A DNA stretch of 64,000 nt from Mansonella perstans (Eukaryota; Nematoda; Chromadorea; Rhabditida; Onchocercidae). Location: contig JBAMDO010000020.1 in NCBI GenBank assembly GCA_037074765.1, positions 62,001 through 126,000 of the forward strand, given 5' to 3'. Numbering within the stretch: position 1 is the stretch's first letter; the number at the start of each line of letters is the position of its first letter. The translations under genes were made by a program, and so were the position numbers. Positions 14,101 through 25,818 of the stretch are shown in pieces. Under the pieces are notes generated by a model. The model worked only from the letters and a program-made list of their open reading frames with translations, ran no database searches and was not told where the DNA came from.

Positions 14101-14209
14101 AAAGCTATAAATTTGGCAAGATGATTTGAATAGATTTCAGTTCATAATTTAGAAATTAACTTACAATACAGTTTTTCCTGTTATTTTCTTGATCATTAGA
14201 TGATGACAT
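8183..14209 (-). CDS. Large coiled-coil protein, 17 exons
   Basis: Exons (minus): 14209-14165, 13786-13718, 13533-13435, 13358-13272, 13072-12980, 12756-12643, 12523-11834, 11743-11630, 11489-11379, 11259-10726, 10638-10492, 10400-10299, 10225-9938, 9816-9607, 9304-9128, 8710-8569, 8373-8183. They join without a frame break into about 1,070 residues. Residues 1-300 are Ser/Thr-rich and probably disordered; 340-960 is mostly long heptad-type coiled coil rich in Glu, Lys and Leu; a short coiled tail ends at residue 1,070. Two CxxC pairs occur, CENC (about 335) and CTTC (about 750). Fifteen of 16 introns are phase 0. An acceptor (GATTTCAG) 18 bases before the ATG suggests spliced-leader addition. 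The architecture suits a centrosome, kinetochore or cytoskeletal scaffold, but I recognise no specific family. Confidence 0.88.
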
Positions 14210-14912
14210 TTTGTTAATAAATCAGCCTGAAATCTTTTTTGAATTTTAGTATGCACATGCATCAACAAAATGCCTAATTTAGATCATTTAAATCTCTTTA
14301 CCACATATTATATTCGAATATATTTAATATGTTCTCAATGAAAAAGTTGTAATTTTAAGTTCAAAAATTTATTGTAATTATTTTATTAAATAGATAAGCA
14401 TAATAAGAAGTTAGCAAACATATGATAGAGTTGAAAACGATACAAAATAATTCAAAAGTTATCTTCGTCCCGCTAAAACATCGTCTCCAATACTGTCTGT
14501 CCACTCTCGTTCTCTTCCCTCTTCATGCTCATTTTAGAAATTACTCTCTTTTTCTATTCCTCCTAAAAGCAAATTGTCTTTTCTGATTTACTTTTCTCAA
14601 AGCTTCTACAAGAACAGAAGCATCATAGATATTAGCCAGTTGATCAATTGTTGCTGAAGGGTGTATTGCTTGGGTTGCCTCAGGAACGTATGTTTAAGTA
14701 ATCTTAGAATCTACCTTTGTTTTTTAGTTTAGTATAAGTTTTACGTGTCATCTCGTGTCACATGTTTTACGTGTCGTCCCGTGTCACGTGTTTTACGTGT
14801 CATCCCTTGTCACGTGTTTTACGTTGTCACCCCGTGAGATCACGTGATTGTTTCTGTTAAATCTCATAATGTTAATATTTCAGGTATATACTCTGCTTTC
14901 AATAATACTACA
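14210..14912. promoter_or_regulatory. Divergent promoter interval (coiled-coil gene / MAF1)
   Basis: About 700 bases separate the two divergent start codons. The MAF1-proximal part carries the CACGTG repeat listed separately. An acceptor ending at 14883 lies 30 bases before the MAF1 ATG, consistent with trans-splicing. Confidence 0.6.
14739..14846 (+). repeat. 26-base tandem repeat with CACGTG boxes
   Basis: Four head-to-tail copies at 14739-14764, 14765-14790, 14791-14816 and 14817-14846. Each begins TTTTACGT and ends in a CACRTG box. Copies 2-4 end in CACGTG (14785, 14811, 14841) and copy 1 in CACATG. In copies 2 and 3 the context is GTCACGTG, the core of the M-box/CLEAR element bound by bHLH-zip factors of the MITF/TFEB family (HLH-30 in Caenorhabditis elegans). 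The array ends 67 bases before the MAF1 ATG. Confidence 0.9.
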
Positions 14913-16640
14913 ATGAAGTTGTTAGAAAACGTAGAGCTTGAACAGTTGTCATACACGTTTGGAGAACATGCAAAGGATTGTTGTATTGATGTGAGGTTTG
15001 TCATTAATAATATTTATGGAAGGCTGAGCAAGTCAGGTTCAGATGACAAAGGAATGCTTCTCTTTTTCATCTACTAAAAAAGGTTCCGTAATGAATTAGA
15101 TGCCTTGATAGTTTTTATCAACACAAAGAAGTTATACTTTATTCTTATCTGAAGAGCTCAATTTCTTTGCAAGTTTAATAGGTTTTTGTTAATATAATGG
15201 CGCCATGTTATTAGATAACAAAGTATCGGTAAACAACTTTTATGTCTCGGTATCATTTCTGATTGAATGAATGGTTAAAAGCATTAACTTTTTACGGTCA
15301 TATATACTTTTTAGACTAGAAGCATATTCTTGTAAAATGATAACATCGGATAAGAAACAGTGGAAGAAAAGTCAGCAAAATAATAATAATGCTCCACAAC
15401 CACTCTCACCACCAGAGAAGTTACCATGGCTTCTCTCTAATTCATCATGGGCACAGAATCCGCGTATGCGTCATATTTCAGAACCTGGTTGTTCCAGTTT
15501 AAATAGTAGTGCGGAAGAAGTAAGTAGTTTATTATGATTTACACTTTTCTGCACCACGTGTAACACTGTAATTTCTTCTCCAATTTGTTTTTAAGTTTAT
15601 TTTATTAGTACGACTTCAGAATGGCTTGGTATATGCAGATGCAATCTCTTCTCGAACTCTTTTTGAATTGAGATCGGTTATGAATGCATCATTTCAAGAT
15701 TATGATTTCTCTTCTACAAAAAGCGAAGCATTCTCTCTCATTCCTAATTTTGAAGTTAGTTTTCATATAGTACTTTGAAATATAGTGTATCTGGGTAATT
15801 ATGAAGATGAAATTTTAAAGCAAAGGTAGTTTTCTTTCGTTGTTTGGTCTGCAGGATAATTCGCAGTTTGAGTTTGGAAAGAATACACAGATTTATATTT
15901 TTTTCTATTTATATTTTTTCCTAGTATTTTAAGTGATAGTTAATAATTTTTCTAAGAAATATCAAATCAGGTTGAAATTACGAGCTTTTAACTTGAAATT
16001 ATGTGGTTATATACCGCCATATACGGTTATATTTGCAGACATTAGCAGGTTTGGTTGATTCAAAACTTTCTGCTACTGTGACAAATTATTATGAGATTAA
16101 AAGAATACTCTGGGAAAGAGTCAATCACGTCATTAAAATTAGTGATTGTAAACTGTACAGGTATTTTTTATGAAATATATGATGTAAAGTCACTGACGTA
16201 TTGGAAAGATAAGAAAGTGGTGTGGACTTATTCAGATTTTATTAACTCTGTCAGAGTGAAATAGTATCATCAAAAGTTGTTCCTTCGAAGCGCTAACTAG
16301 ATAATGCGACTGGCATAAATGGACTTTTTGTAATTTTTTAAGCGTGGGATTTTGATGAATTCTACAAATCTCTTTACGAAGAAACGTCTTTTCATGTTTC
16401 ATTTTTCCTTCACAACGGTAAAATATTAGACACTTGTAAAAGGTGTAATAATGTTCTTATAGTTATCGAACAGGGTACATTGGTGATCCATATTGTGAAG
16501 ACTTGGTAATGTGGTCATTTGCCTACTTCTTCCACAATAAATCTCTAAAACGCATTCTCTTCATGTCATGTCGTGCATTCCGAGCTGATACTGCTCAGAA
16601 TCGATCAGCTGAAGAGTTATGGGGTGCTGATGTATACTAA
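14913..16640 (+). CDS. maf1: MAF1, repressor of RNA polymerase III
   Basis: Exons 14913-14995, 15315-15519, 15620-15754, 16039-16160, 16463-16640 give 240 residues. MAF1 is the nutrient- and stress-regulated repressor of RNA polymerase III, acting on Pol III and Brf1 in the nucleus. Recognisable blocks in order: N-terminal MKLLEN, box A continuing RLEAYSCKM, then TLFELRSVMNASFQDYDFS (TLNESFRPDYDFS-like in vertebrates), and near the C-terminus LVMWSFAYFFHNKSLKRILF followed by MSCR, the conserved B/C region. The vertebrate acidic tail is absent; the protein ends GADVY. A Ser/Pro-rich linker (about 45-95) lies where phosphorylation sites occur in other MAF1 proteins. The exon 3 acceptor is ambiguous: an in-frame alternative starts at 15596. 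The start is fixed by the family MKLLEN beginning and the acceptor 30 bases upstream. Confidence 0.94.
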
Positions 16641-17360
16641 TTTTTGTCCTTTGCTTGTAAATGATAGATATGGTGTGCATATTCTATAGATTTTGTGGTT
16701 TAATATGATATATTTCCCCATTTTTTTTCTACTTTTTTTGTTTTATGATTTTAATAATTGAAAGGCATTTGCTGAAATCGTTTCAAAAGTTTGGAAAATG
16801 CCGATACGGTTTCAGAATTTTTAATATGTTCCTGCTTTAAATACCTCATATGTTTATGTTTCCTCCTACTGCATTTAATTATTCTTTCATATCAATTTTT
16901 GTTTTGTATATTTGTCTGTAGACCTCAGAGAATCTAATTCTTTTTAACATTTTTTTTTTCATAAGGACTAGGTTGTTGCGTATTGTTTCATCCTATGTCA
17001 ATTTTTCATTTCATCTTCGCTCAATCTGTCAAGTTCTCTAAATATCAACGTTTGTCATCGTCCTTTGCAATTACTGACAACGCATTTATCACTGTATATA
17101 GCTACGTTTGACGTATGAATCATTTATTATTGAAGTTGCTGTGAAAGATATTCGTTCAGTCTTTATATATAAATTTTTTTGCTGGAACAGAGTCAAAATT
17201 TTGAGGTTGGACCTTTTATTTTTCGTGATTTTAATCTTGACTTTTTATGATCGTCAACCAAATGAGGAGGTAGTCAGAGATAACTGATCAGAATATTTAA
17301 GATTTTAAACATAATCGCAACCAGTGCTACTATGTAGATCTTTATTTTCCGATTTCTCGA
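16641..17360. other. Intergenic, MAF1 to archease
   Basis: About 720 AT-rich bases without an exon. A TATGTAG acceptor ends at 17337, 23 bases before the archease ATG, and could take a spliced leader. Filarial operons can have wide spacers, so co-transcription with MAF1 is possible but unproven. Confidence 0.5.
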
Positions 17361-17810
17361 ATGGCTGATGCACCAGTAACAACAGCAGTCAAATATGAAT
17401 ATCTTGATCATACTGCGGATGTTCAACTGCATGGTTGGGGTGATACTGTAGAAGAGGCCATGGAACAGACATTAATCTGTATGTATGGATACATGACTGA
17501 GATTTCAACGGTGTCCATGGAATATTCATTTGATTTGTTTGCTAATGGTATCGATATGATTTCACTGATGGCTCGATTGTTGGATGAAGCACTCTTTGCT
17601 TTTTCAACAGAACCATTCTTTATTGGTAGGGTTGCAAAAGTAATTAAACTTGACCGTGCAAAGTTTGAAACGCAGGTACGGTGCTGGGGTGAATCGTTCG
17701 ATCTCAGCAGACATCCTCAAGGAACCGAAATTAAAGCAATCACTTATTCCAATATGCAAATTAACGAAACTGCGACTAAGGCTGATATTTACGTTATTGT
17801 CGATATATGA
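17361..17810 (+). CDS. Archease, activator of the tRNA ligase RTCB
   Basis: One uninterrupted 149-residue frame. Archease drives guanylylation and multiple turnover of the RTCB ligase, which joins tRNA exons and xbp-1 mRNA halves. Signature blocks in order: KYEYLDHTADVQLHGWGDT (11-29), with the conserved metal-site Asp in HTADV; MYGYMT; LLDEALFAF with an FFI block; SRHPQGTEIKAITYSNMQ; and C-terminal DIYVIVDI with the second conserved Asp. The N-terminus is shorter than the human one, starting about 10 residues before KYEYLDHTADV. It is the only intronless gene among intron-rich neighbours, which suggests intron loss or a retrocopy; every block is intact, so a dead copy is unlikely. Confidence 0.96.
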   Translation: MADAPVTTAVKYEYLDHTADVQLHGWGDTVEEAMEQTLICMYGYMTEISTVSMEYSFDLFANGIDMISLMARLLDEALFAFSTEPFFIGRVAKVIKLDRAKFETQVRCWGESFDLSRHPQGTEIKAITYSNMQINETATKADIYVIVDI

Positions 17811-17840
17811 TTCTCTACTTTGGACTACTTTTTGATTTTT

Positions 17841-17846
17841 AATAAA
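17841..17846 (+). terminator. Poly(A) signal for archease
   Basis: AATAAA lies 30 bases past the archease stop codon, a normal nematode 3' UTR length. Confidence 0.55.
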
Positions 17847-18434
17847 ACTATGCAAAGCTCAGACTCTACAATTATTGGAAATGCAGCAGTTATTTTAAAA
17901 GTCTGATAGATTTAGCTGACGTCTAAACTTGAATTGGTCTAAACGGCGTGCTTCAATGTTGAGCGGTTTTCTGTCTTAATTTTATTGCTGGGGACATTTT
18001 TTTTTTTTTTTTTTTTAAATGTTTAGAATGCTGAGTCCTTTTTTATTGCTATCTCATAGTAAGGTAAGAGTGTTGGTGATATTTTTCATTTGAGAAATTA
18101 CAGTGATACAAATTATCTATTTATAATGTTCATTTTATTATATTTAAACATTATCACTGTTCATAACTTGTCAAGTTTTCTGTCCATTAATTAGTTTTGT
18201 TTTGATGATTGTTCCATTTTCTCATAAGATTACCATGAGGCACTAGATGAGTTGGAATGTTCACATTTTAATTTGCTTACTTGCGGATACTTTCGGGTAT
18301 TGCTTATTTGAAAAGCAATTTCATTGTTCTATTTGGATATGTTCAATAATTTAATATGTGTTTGCGTGTGCTGTCATGTTACCTATTGGTTTCATATATA
18401 TATAAATCTAATAAAATTTTCAGAACGAAATATA

Positions 18435-21400
18435 ATGAATGTGGAGAAACATGTTTTTAAGCGTAAACTTAAGAAACTTCAAGATGCAGCAAAACCAAAA
18501 GTTTTAAAAACTGATGAAGATGAAACGGTTAGTTTTTCCTGTTTTTCTTCAATCTCAACAATTGTTTCACTGTATCTCGTAAATACAAATTTGCAGTGTG
18601 AACCCTATTGGCTGATATTAGTTTACATTTTAAGTTAAATTAGTTATATTCGTCATCATTTTTTAATAATTTATTGAATTCTGCACTTGAGCACGAGAAG
18701 TTCCTCTTTCTAAAGTCTCGAACTTTCCCATCAAATTTTAACTTGACTGTCATTTAACTTTTAAATCATATGGATGAAATAGCTTTCCGTTTCATTCATT
18801 TGAATTAGCTCTTCCGCTTCCACCATCCCACTCCCCACTTTTTTATCAAACCTATCACTGTTTTAAATTATATTCTGAATCTTGTTCTCAATTTTTGACT
18901 TTTATTATTCACTTTCCGTTTAATTTGTGTGTGATATGAAATTTTGATTATTCTTATTTCACTTAGACTATTTTCAAAACTTGCAAAAAAAAAGGCAGTT
19001 ATTTCCAGGGTAAAGAACTGCAGTCTGCTGAAAATTCAGGAACTGAATCCAGATCCCTTACCGACGTTGTTTCATATCTGTCATCAACCACTTTTGCATC
19101 ACTTGAAAACATTTTGTCAAAACCCACTTTGCTTGCAATTGCTGAAATGGGTTTTACTAAAATGACTGAAATACAAGCAAAATGTATTGAACCTTTATTA
19201 CAGGTGATATATTTAAGATATCATTTATTCGTTATGCAATTTCGATTGTATTTCTATTATCTGGACCACAGATTTTTGTGCAGATGATTGGTCATAAATT
19301 GATATGTTTCCTGATTCCAATGACAATTACGCTTCAAGCTTTTCACTTGTATGGGTTAATGAGCAAATGGCATTATACTACCTAGCATAATAGTTAAGAT
19401 AGTAGTTTTTATAAGTGTAAAGAATTGTTGGCATTTTAATAATTTTTCTGGATCCAAAGCTATTTTCAGGGCCGTGATGTGTTAGCATCAGCCAAAACTG
19501 GAAGTGGTAAAACACTGGCATTTCTTATTCCAGCTGTTGAGTTGCTTATAAAACTTGAATGGAAAGCACGTAATGGTACAGGAGTAATTGTTATCTCGCC
19601 AACACGGTTATTTTGAACTGCTATAGACTGAGTTCATATTATTGAGAGTTATTAGTATTCATTGATTTGCCTTAATCCAGCTTCGAAATTCCTTCCAGCA
19701 GTTGAGTTTGTCTTTTCCAAATAATGGATTTCAAATAAATTTGCAGGGAACTGTCCATGCAGATCTATGGTGTTTTGAGTGAAATTTTAGCGAAACATCC
19801 GATTTTAACTCATGGCTTAATTATGGGTGGTGCCAATCGGCAGACGGAGGCAAAAAAATTAGCCAGAGGTGTTAGTTTCCTTGTTGCTACACCTGGTCGT
19901 TTGCTCGATCATTTGCAGGTAATATAATTCGATAGTCATCATAAGAATTTTGTTGTTTGATATCATCTTAGGTGTTTTATTCAATTAAAACTGTGTTTAG
20001 TATCCCATTCTTCAAATTTATCGTCATAGATTTTACTTATGTGATGTGTTTTTTTCTGTATGCAGAATACAGATGAATTTATGGTAAAAAACTTGAAATG
20101 TTTGATCATCGATGAAGTAGATCGCATATTGGATATTGGTTTTGAAATCGAAATGCAGCAAATACTGCGAGTGTTACCAAAAAACCGTCAGACAATGTGT
20201 TTCTCAGCTACTGAAACGCCGAAGGTTGCATTATTTAATTTGGAGTAGATATTTGTTCTACGTAATTATGGATTTTTTTGCCTACCTTCAACTTTTTAAT
20301 CAAATTAAGATTTTCGTAAGTTTAATTGTTGTTATCATTAATTATTGTAAATTTAGGTTGAACAACTCATCAAAGCAGCACTTCATGCAGATCCTTTAAG
20401 AATAGCTGTCAATGAAGTGGACTTAAAAAATGGCAACGAATTAGCAACAGTTTCTGGTTTGCAACAGGTTGCCATTTTTAAGCTGCTTTATATCATTTCA
20501 AATGCGATAACAATGTATTTTCTAATATATAAAAGGCTGTCACGTGATCCAAAAACGTTGTATTTTAAAACATAATATGGAATGTAATACACTAATTGTT
20601 GCTTCTATATTGCAAGATTAAGTGGCACAGAAATGATGTTGACTGAAGTGATCACAATTATCGGATGTTATAAGACACATGAGTTTTTTGCAGGGTTATG
20701 TTGTTTGCCCATCAGAAAAGCGATTTCTACTGCTTTTTACGTTTTTGAAAAAAAATCGAAATAAGAAAGTAATGGTATTTTTTTCGTCGTGTAATTCAGT
20801 GAAATATCATCACGAATTGCTAAATTATATCGACATCACTGTGCAGTGTATACACGTAATGTCACTTTTTTTATTTGTTTATTATTTCTATGAGTTAAAA
20901 GTGAAATTTTTCTACAAAAAAATTTCTCAGAGATTACTAATCTTTATTTTGATGGTATTTGTTAGGAATGTTGTAGCGCCCAGGCAGTAACACTGTTTTT
21001 TCATGCAGGGTAAACAGAAACAACAGAAACGAACGTGCACATTCTTTTCATTTTGTCAAGCGAAATCAGGCATTTTGCTTTGCACAGATGTTGCTGCCCG
21101 TGGTCTTGATATACCACAAGTTGACTGGATTGTACAGTATGATCCACCAGATGAGCCTCGAGAATATATACATCGGTTTATCTTTTCTCATACATATTCC
21201 TATTGTATTAGATATATCAGAAAAGTCACATATCTCATTATTTTTCGATTTTATAAGATTTAAAATTTGTAGCGAGTGAATAGGTAATTTGGTATTTCCA
21301 TATTTATTTAATTGAGTACGACTGTTATACTTTCAGTTTCTAAGTACTTAATAAGAACGATTTTCGATAGCGTATCAGTTAGATTACTTTTTCAGTGTCG

Positions 21401-22364
21401 GGCGTACAGCTCGTGGTGTCACCGGTATCGGTAACGCATTGCTAATATTGCGTCCTGAAGAGCTTGGCTTTCTTCTTTACTTAAAACATGCAAAAGTGGT
21501 GCTTAACGAATATGAGTTTTCATGGAATAAAATTGCGAATATACAGTTGCAGTTAGAAAAGCTTATTGAACAAAATTATTATTTGAATAAATCGGCGAAG
21601 GTTAACTACTTTGTTTTGCTAATAATTTAATGAGCGGGAATTTAATTATTTTGAATTGCTTTATGGAACACATCTTCTATATGTTCATAGAACAACATCA
21701 CCAGACAGAGCAAGGTTTAACTATAGCTAAATTATAATTTCAGGAAGCTTATAAATGTTACATAAGAGCATATGATTCGCACTCTTTAAAAAGCATTTTT
21801 GACGTTAATACACTGGATCTTCTCGCCGTTTCAAAATCGTTCGGTTTTTCCAATCCTCCCTTCGTTGATCTGCCAATATCAAGTAAACCAAAGGTGCGCC
21901 CATTTATCTTATTGTTTTTTTTTTTTTTTTTTTGAATTGGATCCTTACTCTCAATGGTATTTTAATTACCAGCGAGCAAAATTGTTTGTGTCTATCTTAT
22001 TGTATAAACACAAACGAGATGACGGGAAAAATGCAAAACTGCTTAAATGTTTGTCAAACATTTGTTCGGTTTATTTTTAAGAGAGTTAGTTTTGTTTTAT
22101 GCAAAAATCACGAAAATTATTTCCGCACTCAGCAGTCAATCTATTGGTTTTGAACAATCCAACAACACTAACGGAAAAATGCCTTTTCCATGTTTTAAAA
22201 AGATTTTGATAATTTTGAATCACTGTATACCTTTGTTAAGCTTTAGTAATTTTAATGCAACTTAAAATTAAGGAAGAAATTTTTAGGTACTTGTAAGATC
22301 GAAGTTAAGTGGAGCAGGCTATAGGAAAAAACCGAAGGCATTCAAACAATTGCGAAAATCGTGA
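18435..22364 (+). CDS. ddx18: DEAD-box RNA helicase, DDX18/Has1 type
   Basis: Eleven exons: 18435-18527, 18967-19203, 19470-19606, 19747-19918, 20066-20224, 20357-20467, 20694-20855, 21009-21175, 21396-21600, 21744-21893, 22287-22364; 556 residues. Has1/DDX18 is a nucleolar ATPase for ribosomal subunit assembly. Motifs in order: FASL with the Q motif ([11 protein letters not shown]), motif [22 protein letters not shown], motif II DEVD (not DEAD), SAT, then the DDX18-specific [11 protein letters not shown] and [22 protein letters not shown] and HRVGRTARG. The tail [18 protein letters not shown] with [11 protein letters not shown] is diagnostic for Has1. The N-terminal extension is shorter than in human DDX18 (670 residues). 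A TTTTCAG acceptor 11 bases before the ATG marks a spliced-leader site. Confidence 0.96.
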
Positions 22365-25300
22365 AATCGCTACTGCTCATTTCTTTGTTTCCCTTTTTAT
22401 TGTTGAATGGAAATATTTATTGGTCTGCTGTCATGCAAAATTTGCTAGGATGACTGTATGATTCAGATGAATTGAAATTTTTAGATTCATTATTAAATAA
22501 TCGTTCGTGGATTTCTAATTTTCATTAAATTAATGGAAAATTCTAAAAAAATACGGACAATTTCTGTGTTGAAAGCTTTAATCATTTGGCAGTTGTTTTG
22601 ATCAGTTTAAGCTGTTATAGATTCTTTATTGGGAAGGGGAAATTTATACCAGCTAAAAACTTACGAGATCTACATATACAATAATGCAGCGAGTGTTTTT
22701 TGCACTAGTAGTACTAAAAGAATTGAGAACGGTTTTTAAAAATGATTAAATACTGATCGCGGTATAATTTGATCGCTTACTTTAAGGTTTCTTTCAGAAA
22801 AAAATCAATTTAACGGCGATATCAAAAATCATAGAGAGTAATTAGGATTTATTTTTGATTTATTCATACTGTTATGTTTATGTTGATTTACTTTTGATTT
22901 GATTCATACTGTTATGTTTATGTTCTGTTTCCATCAGCTTACTTTTTTTTTAAGCCACAGAAAGATATGAACTTTCTAATGAGTAGAAAATGAAGCCTTT
23001 CTTATTTATAAAATCTTGAATGGTTGAAACAATGAACAAATTATTTGAAGATGAATAATGATCCCCATTAATAAATGCTTTTACTTCTATTTTATGAAAT
23101 AGTAAATGCTTAGACCATCTTTAATCTTTTGTCTCTGAACTTTGGCTCAATAATATCGACTAATAATAATTTAATCTTGTCACAATTTTGTCATGGTTTT
23201 CTAAATTATTGCATTATAGATATTTTACTCCAAAGACTTCTCTTTTAAGTACGTCTTTAACTATATTTCATCGATTTCAACAGAGAATAAGTTTAAATAT
23301 AAATTTGGAAATGAATGTGAAGACTGCTCAGGAATGATGGAGAAAAATAGTAGTAGGAAATATTGATTATAACTCTTTCTCTTTTCAAGCGAAAGTCTTT
23401 AAAATTTCATTGCAATTTAAAAGCAAATTATTTGCTTTTACTAGTAATTATAAACGAAGATTCATGCGATATTTGAAGCTACGAATTCTCTGATTATATT
23501 TTCTGTAAGATTGTTACGTTATATTTTTCTTTTTGAGCAAATTAGTGGTATTTCTTAAAATCTGACCTTGAACCTCTTGAAAATACGGAAGATCACGGGA
23601 ACTTTAAAAGAGGCAAGAAATAGGCATCCTACCGGTCAGTAAAAGTAGGATCATCCGAAAAATGTTTTCCCAATCTAATTATGGTTGATATCATTCTTTC
23701 CTGCAAAATATTGCTATAAAATCTTTTCCGGTATAAATTTCACTGTGAAATGGAGTCCGATAAGAACATACCACAAAAAAACGCTGCGAATGGTAAACGA
23801 GCGATGACAGATAGCTCGCTCGTTCGGCAAAATAAATACTATCAATCCTGAAATATCTGTCATTGTTGATGGTACTTTTCTCCGTAATAATATGAAGGCA
23901 CACAACCATTTGTACAGGAAACACCATCGCACAAATAACATGTGCTGATGTCCACACTGTACAATGTGTGATATCTGCACAGCGTATAATGTCTACACTT
24001 CACAGTCTTGGGCCAGTGCTAGGTGAGCTTTCTGCGCTTCTGATACATATGTGGGCGGTTATTGTTGAATATATAAATATATACGATACGATCTGATACA
24101 TTGACATTGCATGCCTTCATTTGAATCTTGCTTGTTTGACGGGAGAAGACAGATCTGTATGAGCATATATATCATCAACTAATGTTTTGTGACATTTTTC
24201 ATGGAATTACTGTGAATTTTGAATTAGGACTGCTTTGCATTAATGAATTAATGTTCTTCTACGAGAAATTTAGAGCATCTTCGTAAACTATATGAAAACT
24301 CCAATGTCTGGCAAAGTTCTCTGAAAAAAGTGACCGATATTTAATGTGAATCCTGCCCAAATTACTGAAGTTGTCCGTAGTTAATTCATCTATGGCATGT
24401 CCCTCGTCATAGCGGATGAAAATATTAAAATATACATAGTATTTCATTCATTGCCGGTGCCACCAACGAGGTCCGTTTATTTGATCTTATTGCTGCTTAC
24501 AATACTGTAACCTTAAGTAAGGTAACAAGTTTCAAATAAGCAAACCTCTTTTTGAAGAAATTTAATCTTAGATATCAAATATTTGGAAAAATAATATGGC
24601 AAGCACAATTTGAAATAATTTTTTTTTTTTTTTTTAAACCTTAAAAAACGAAATGAGAAGTCAAATGAAGGAAAAAAATGATGTATAGTTTAGTAATTTT
24701 GAAATAATTTGGAATAATTTTTAAACCTTAAATGAAATGAAAAGTCAATGAAAGAAAAATATTGTGCCCTCATTGCACCGGGTGATGAAAGCGATCCACG
24801 AAATAGTGCAAATAATTCTTGATTGGAGCAACGCAACATATTAACACATTTATTGAATAAATAACTCATGATTAAGTGACAATTTACTATTTCTAAAATA
24901 TTGTTTAAGTTTATATCGAATCAAAAACATTGAAATTATATTGGAAAAAATAAAAAATTTAGCATTAGATAGGTTTCAGAGTGTCAATATCAGTAATATC
25001 AGTATCAGGATATACTGAGACATCACTACTGCATATGTTTAACCTTGTATGTTTAATAGACTGTTAGCTGTTACTCTCTGTGGCACACTGCATTGGCTAA
25101 TGAAAGTATTCACGCAATAACTCCATTACTTCAAATTAATTTCATATTAATTTATTGATATTACTTTTCATTTATTTCAACTGATGGTTCAAGAAAATGA
25201 AATATACATCGCATGCGTATACATGTAACCTGCATTACCAATTACTGCGATTGCCACAGCGATTCTAATCTTTTTCCAGTCGGTATTCATCATTTTATTA

Positions 25301-25818
25301 ATGATGGTTTATACGCCTTTTATAAATAATTATATAAATTAATATGGACAGCGCAAACAAAAATTAATAATTAATATGGACCTTTTATAAATTAATATAG
25401 ATTGCGCAAACGATCACTGATAATAATACTGTGTCATTTTAATAATTATTTTTTTTTAGGATTACTTGGACTTCTTCGTACGATAGTCATTACTTCAGCA
25501 ATAAATCAATCAATCGAATCAATCAGAAAACATTTATTTTGATAAATTTTTACTTTTGACTGTTTATTCACATTAACTTTGCTTTCTACGTTAATTTGCA
25601 TGTATATGCTTAACAAAAGACATTATGGTAAAACTTATAAATAGCATTCTTGTATATTACAGTTGCTTGTAAATAATTGAAAAATGTCATTGGAAGAAGT
25701 CATTGAAAAATAAAAAGTGTCATCACCAAGATGGCATTTGTGTAAACCATTCATTGCTCTCCCATAACGAAATTTAAAATATTAAGATCAGAATCCAAAT
25801 ATCAATCTCGTGATTCTA
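22365..25818. other. Intergenic between DDX18 and PDE1 3' ends
   Basis: The interval lies between convergent genes. It contains poly-T runs, a two-copy direct repeat at about 22850-22925, a diverged two-copy repeat at about 24595-24765 and another at about 25325-25400. Less AT-rich stretches at 23691-23980 and 24259-24447 are open on the minus strand, but in several frames at once, and match no family I know. Confidence 0.45.

Noticed and set aside
23691..24447. Minus-strand open frames of 60-88 codons, with hydrophobic stretches, between DDX18 and PDE1
   Set aside because: Several frames are open at once over 23691-23980, no domain is recognisable and no in-phase exon chain could be built.
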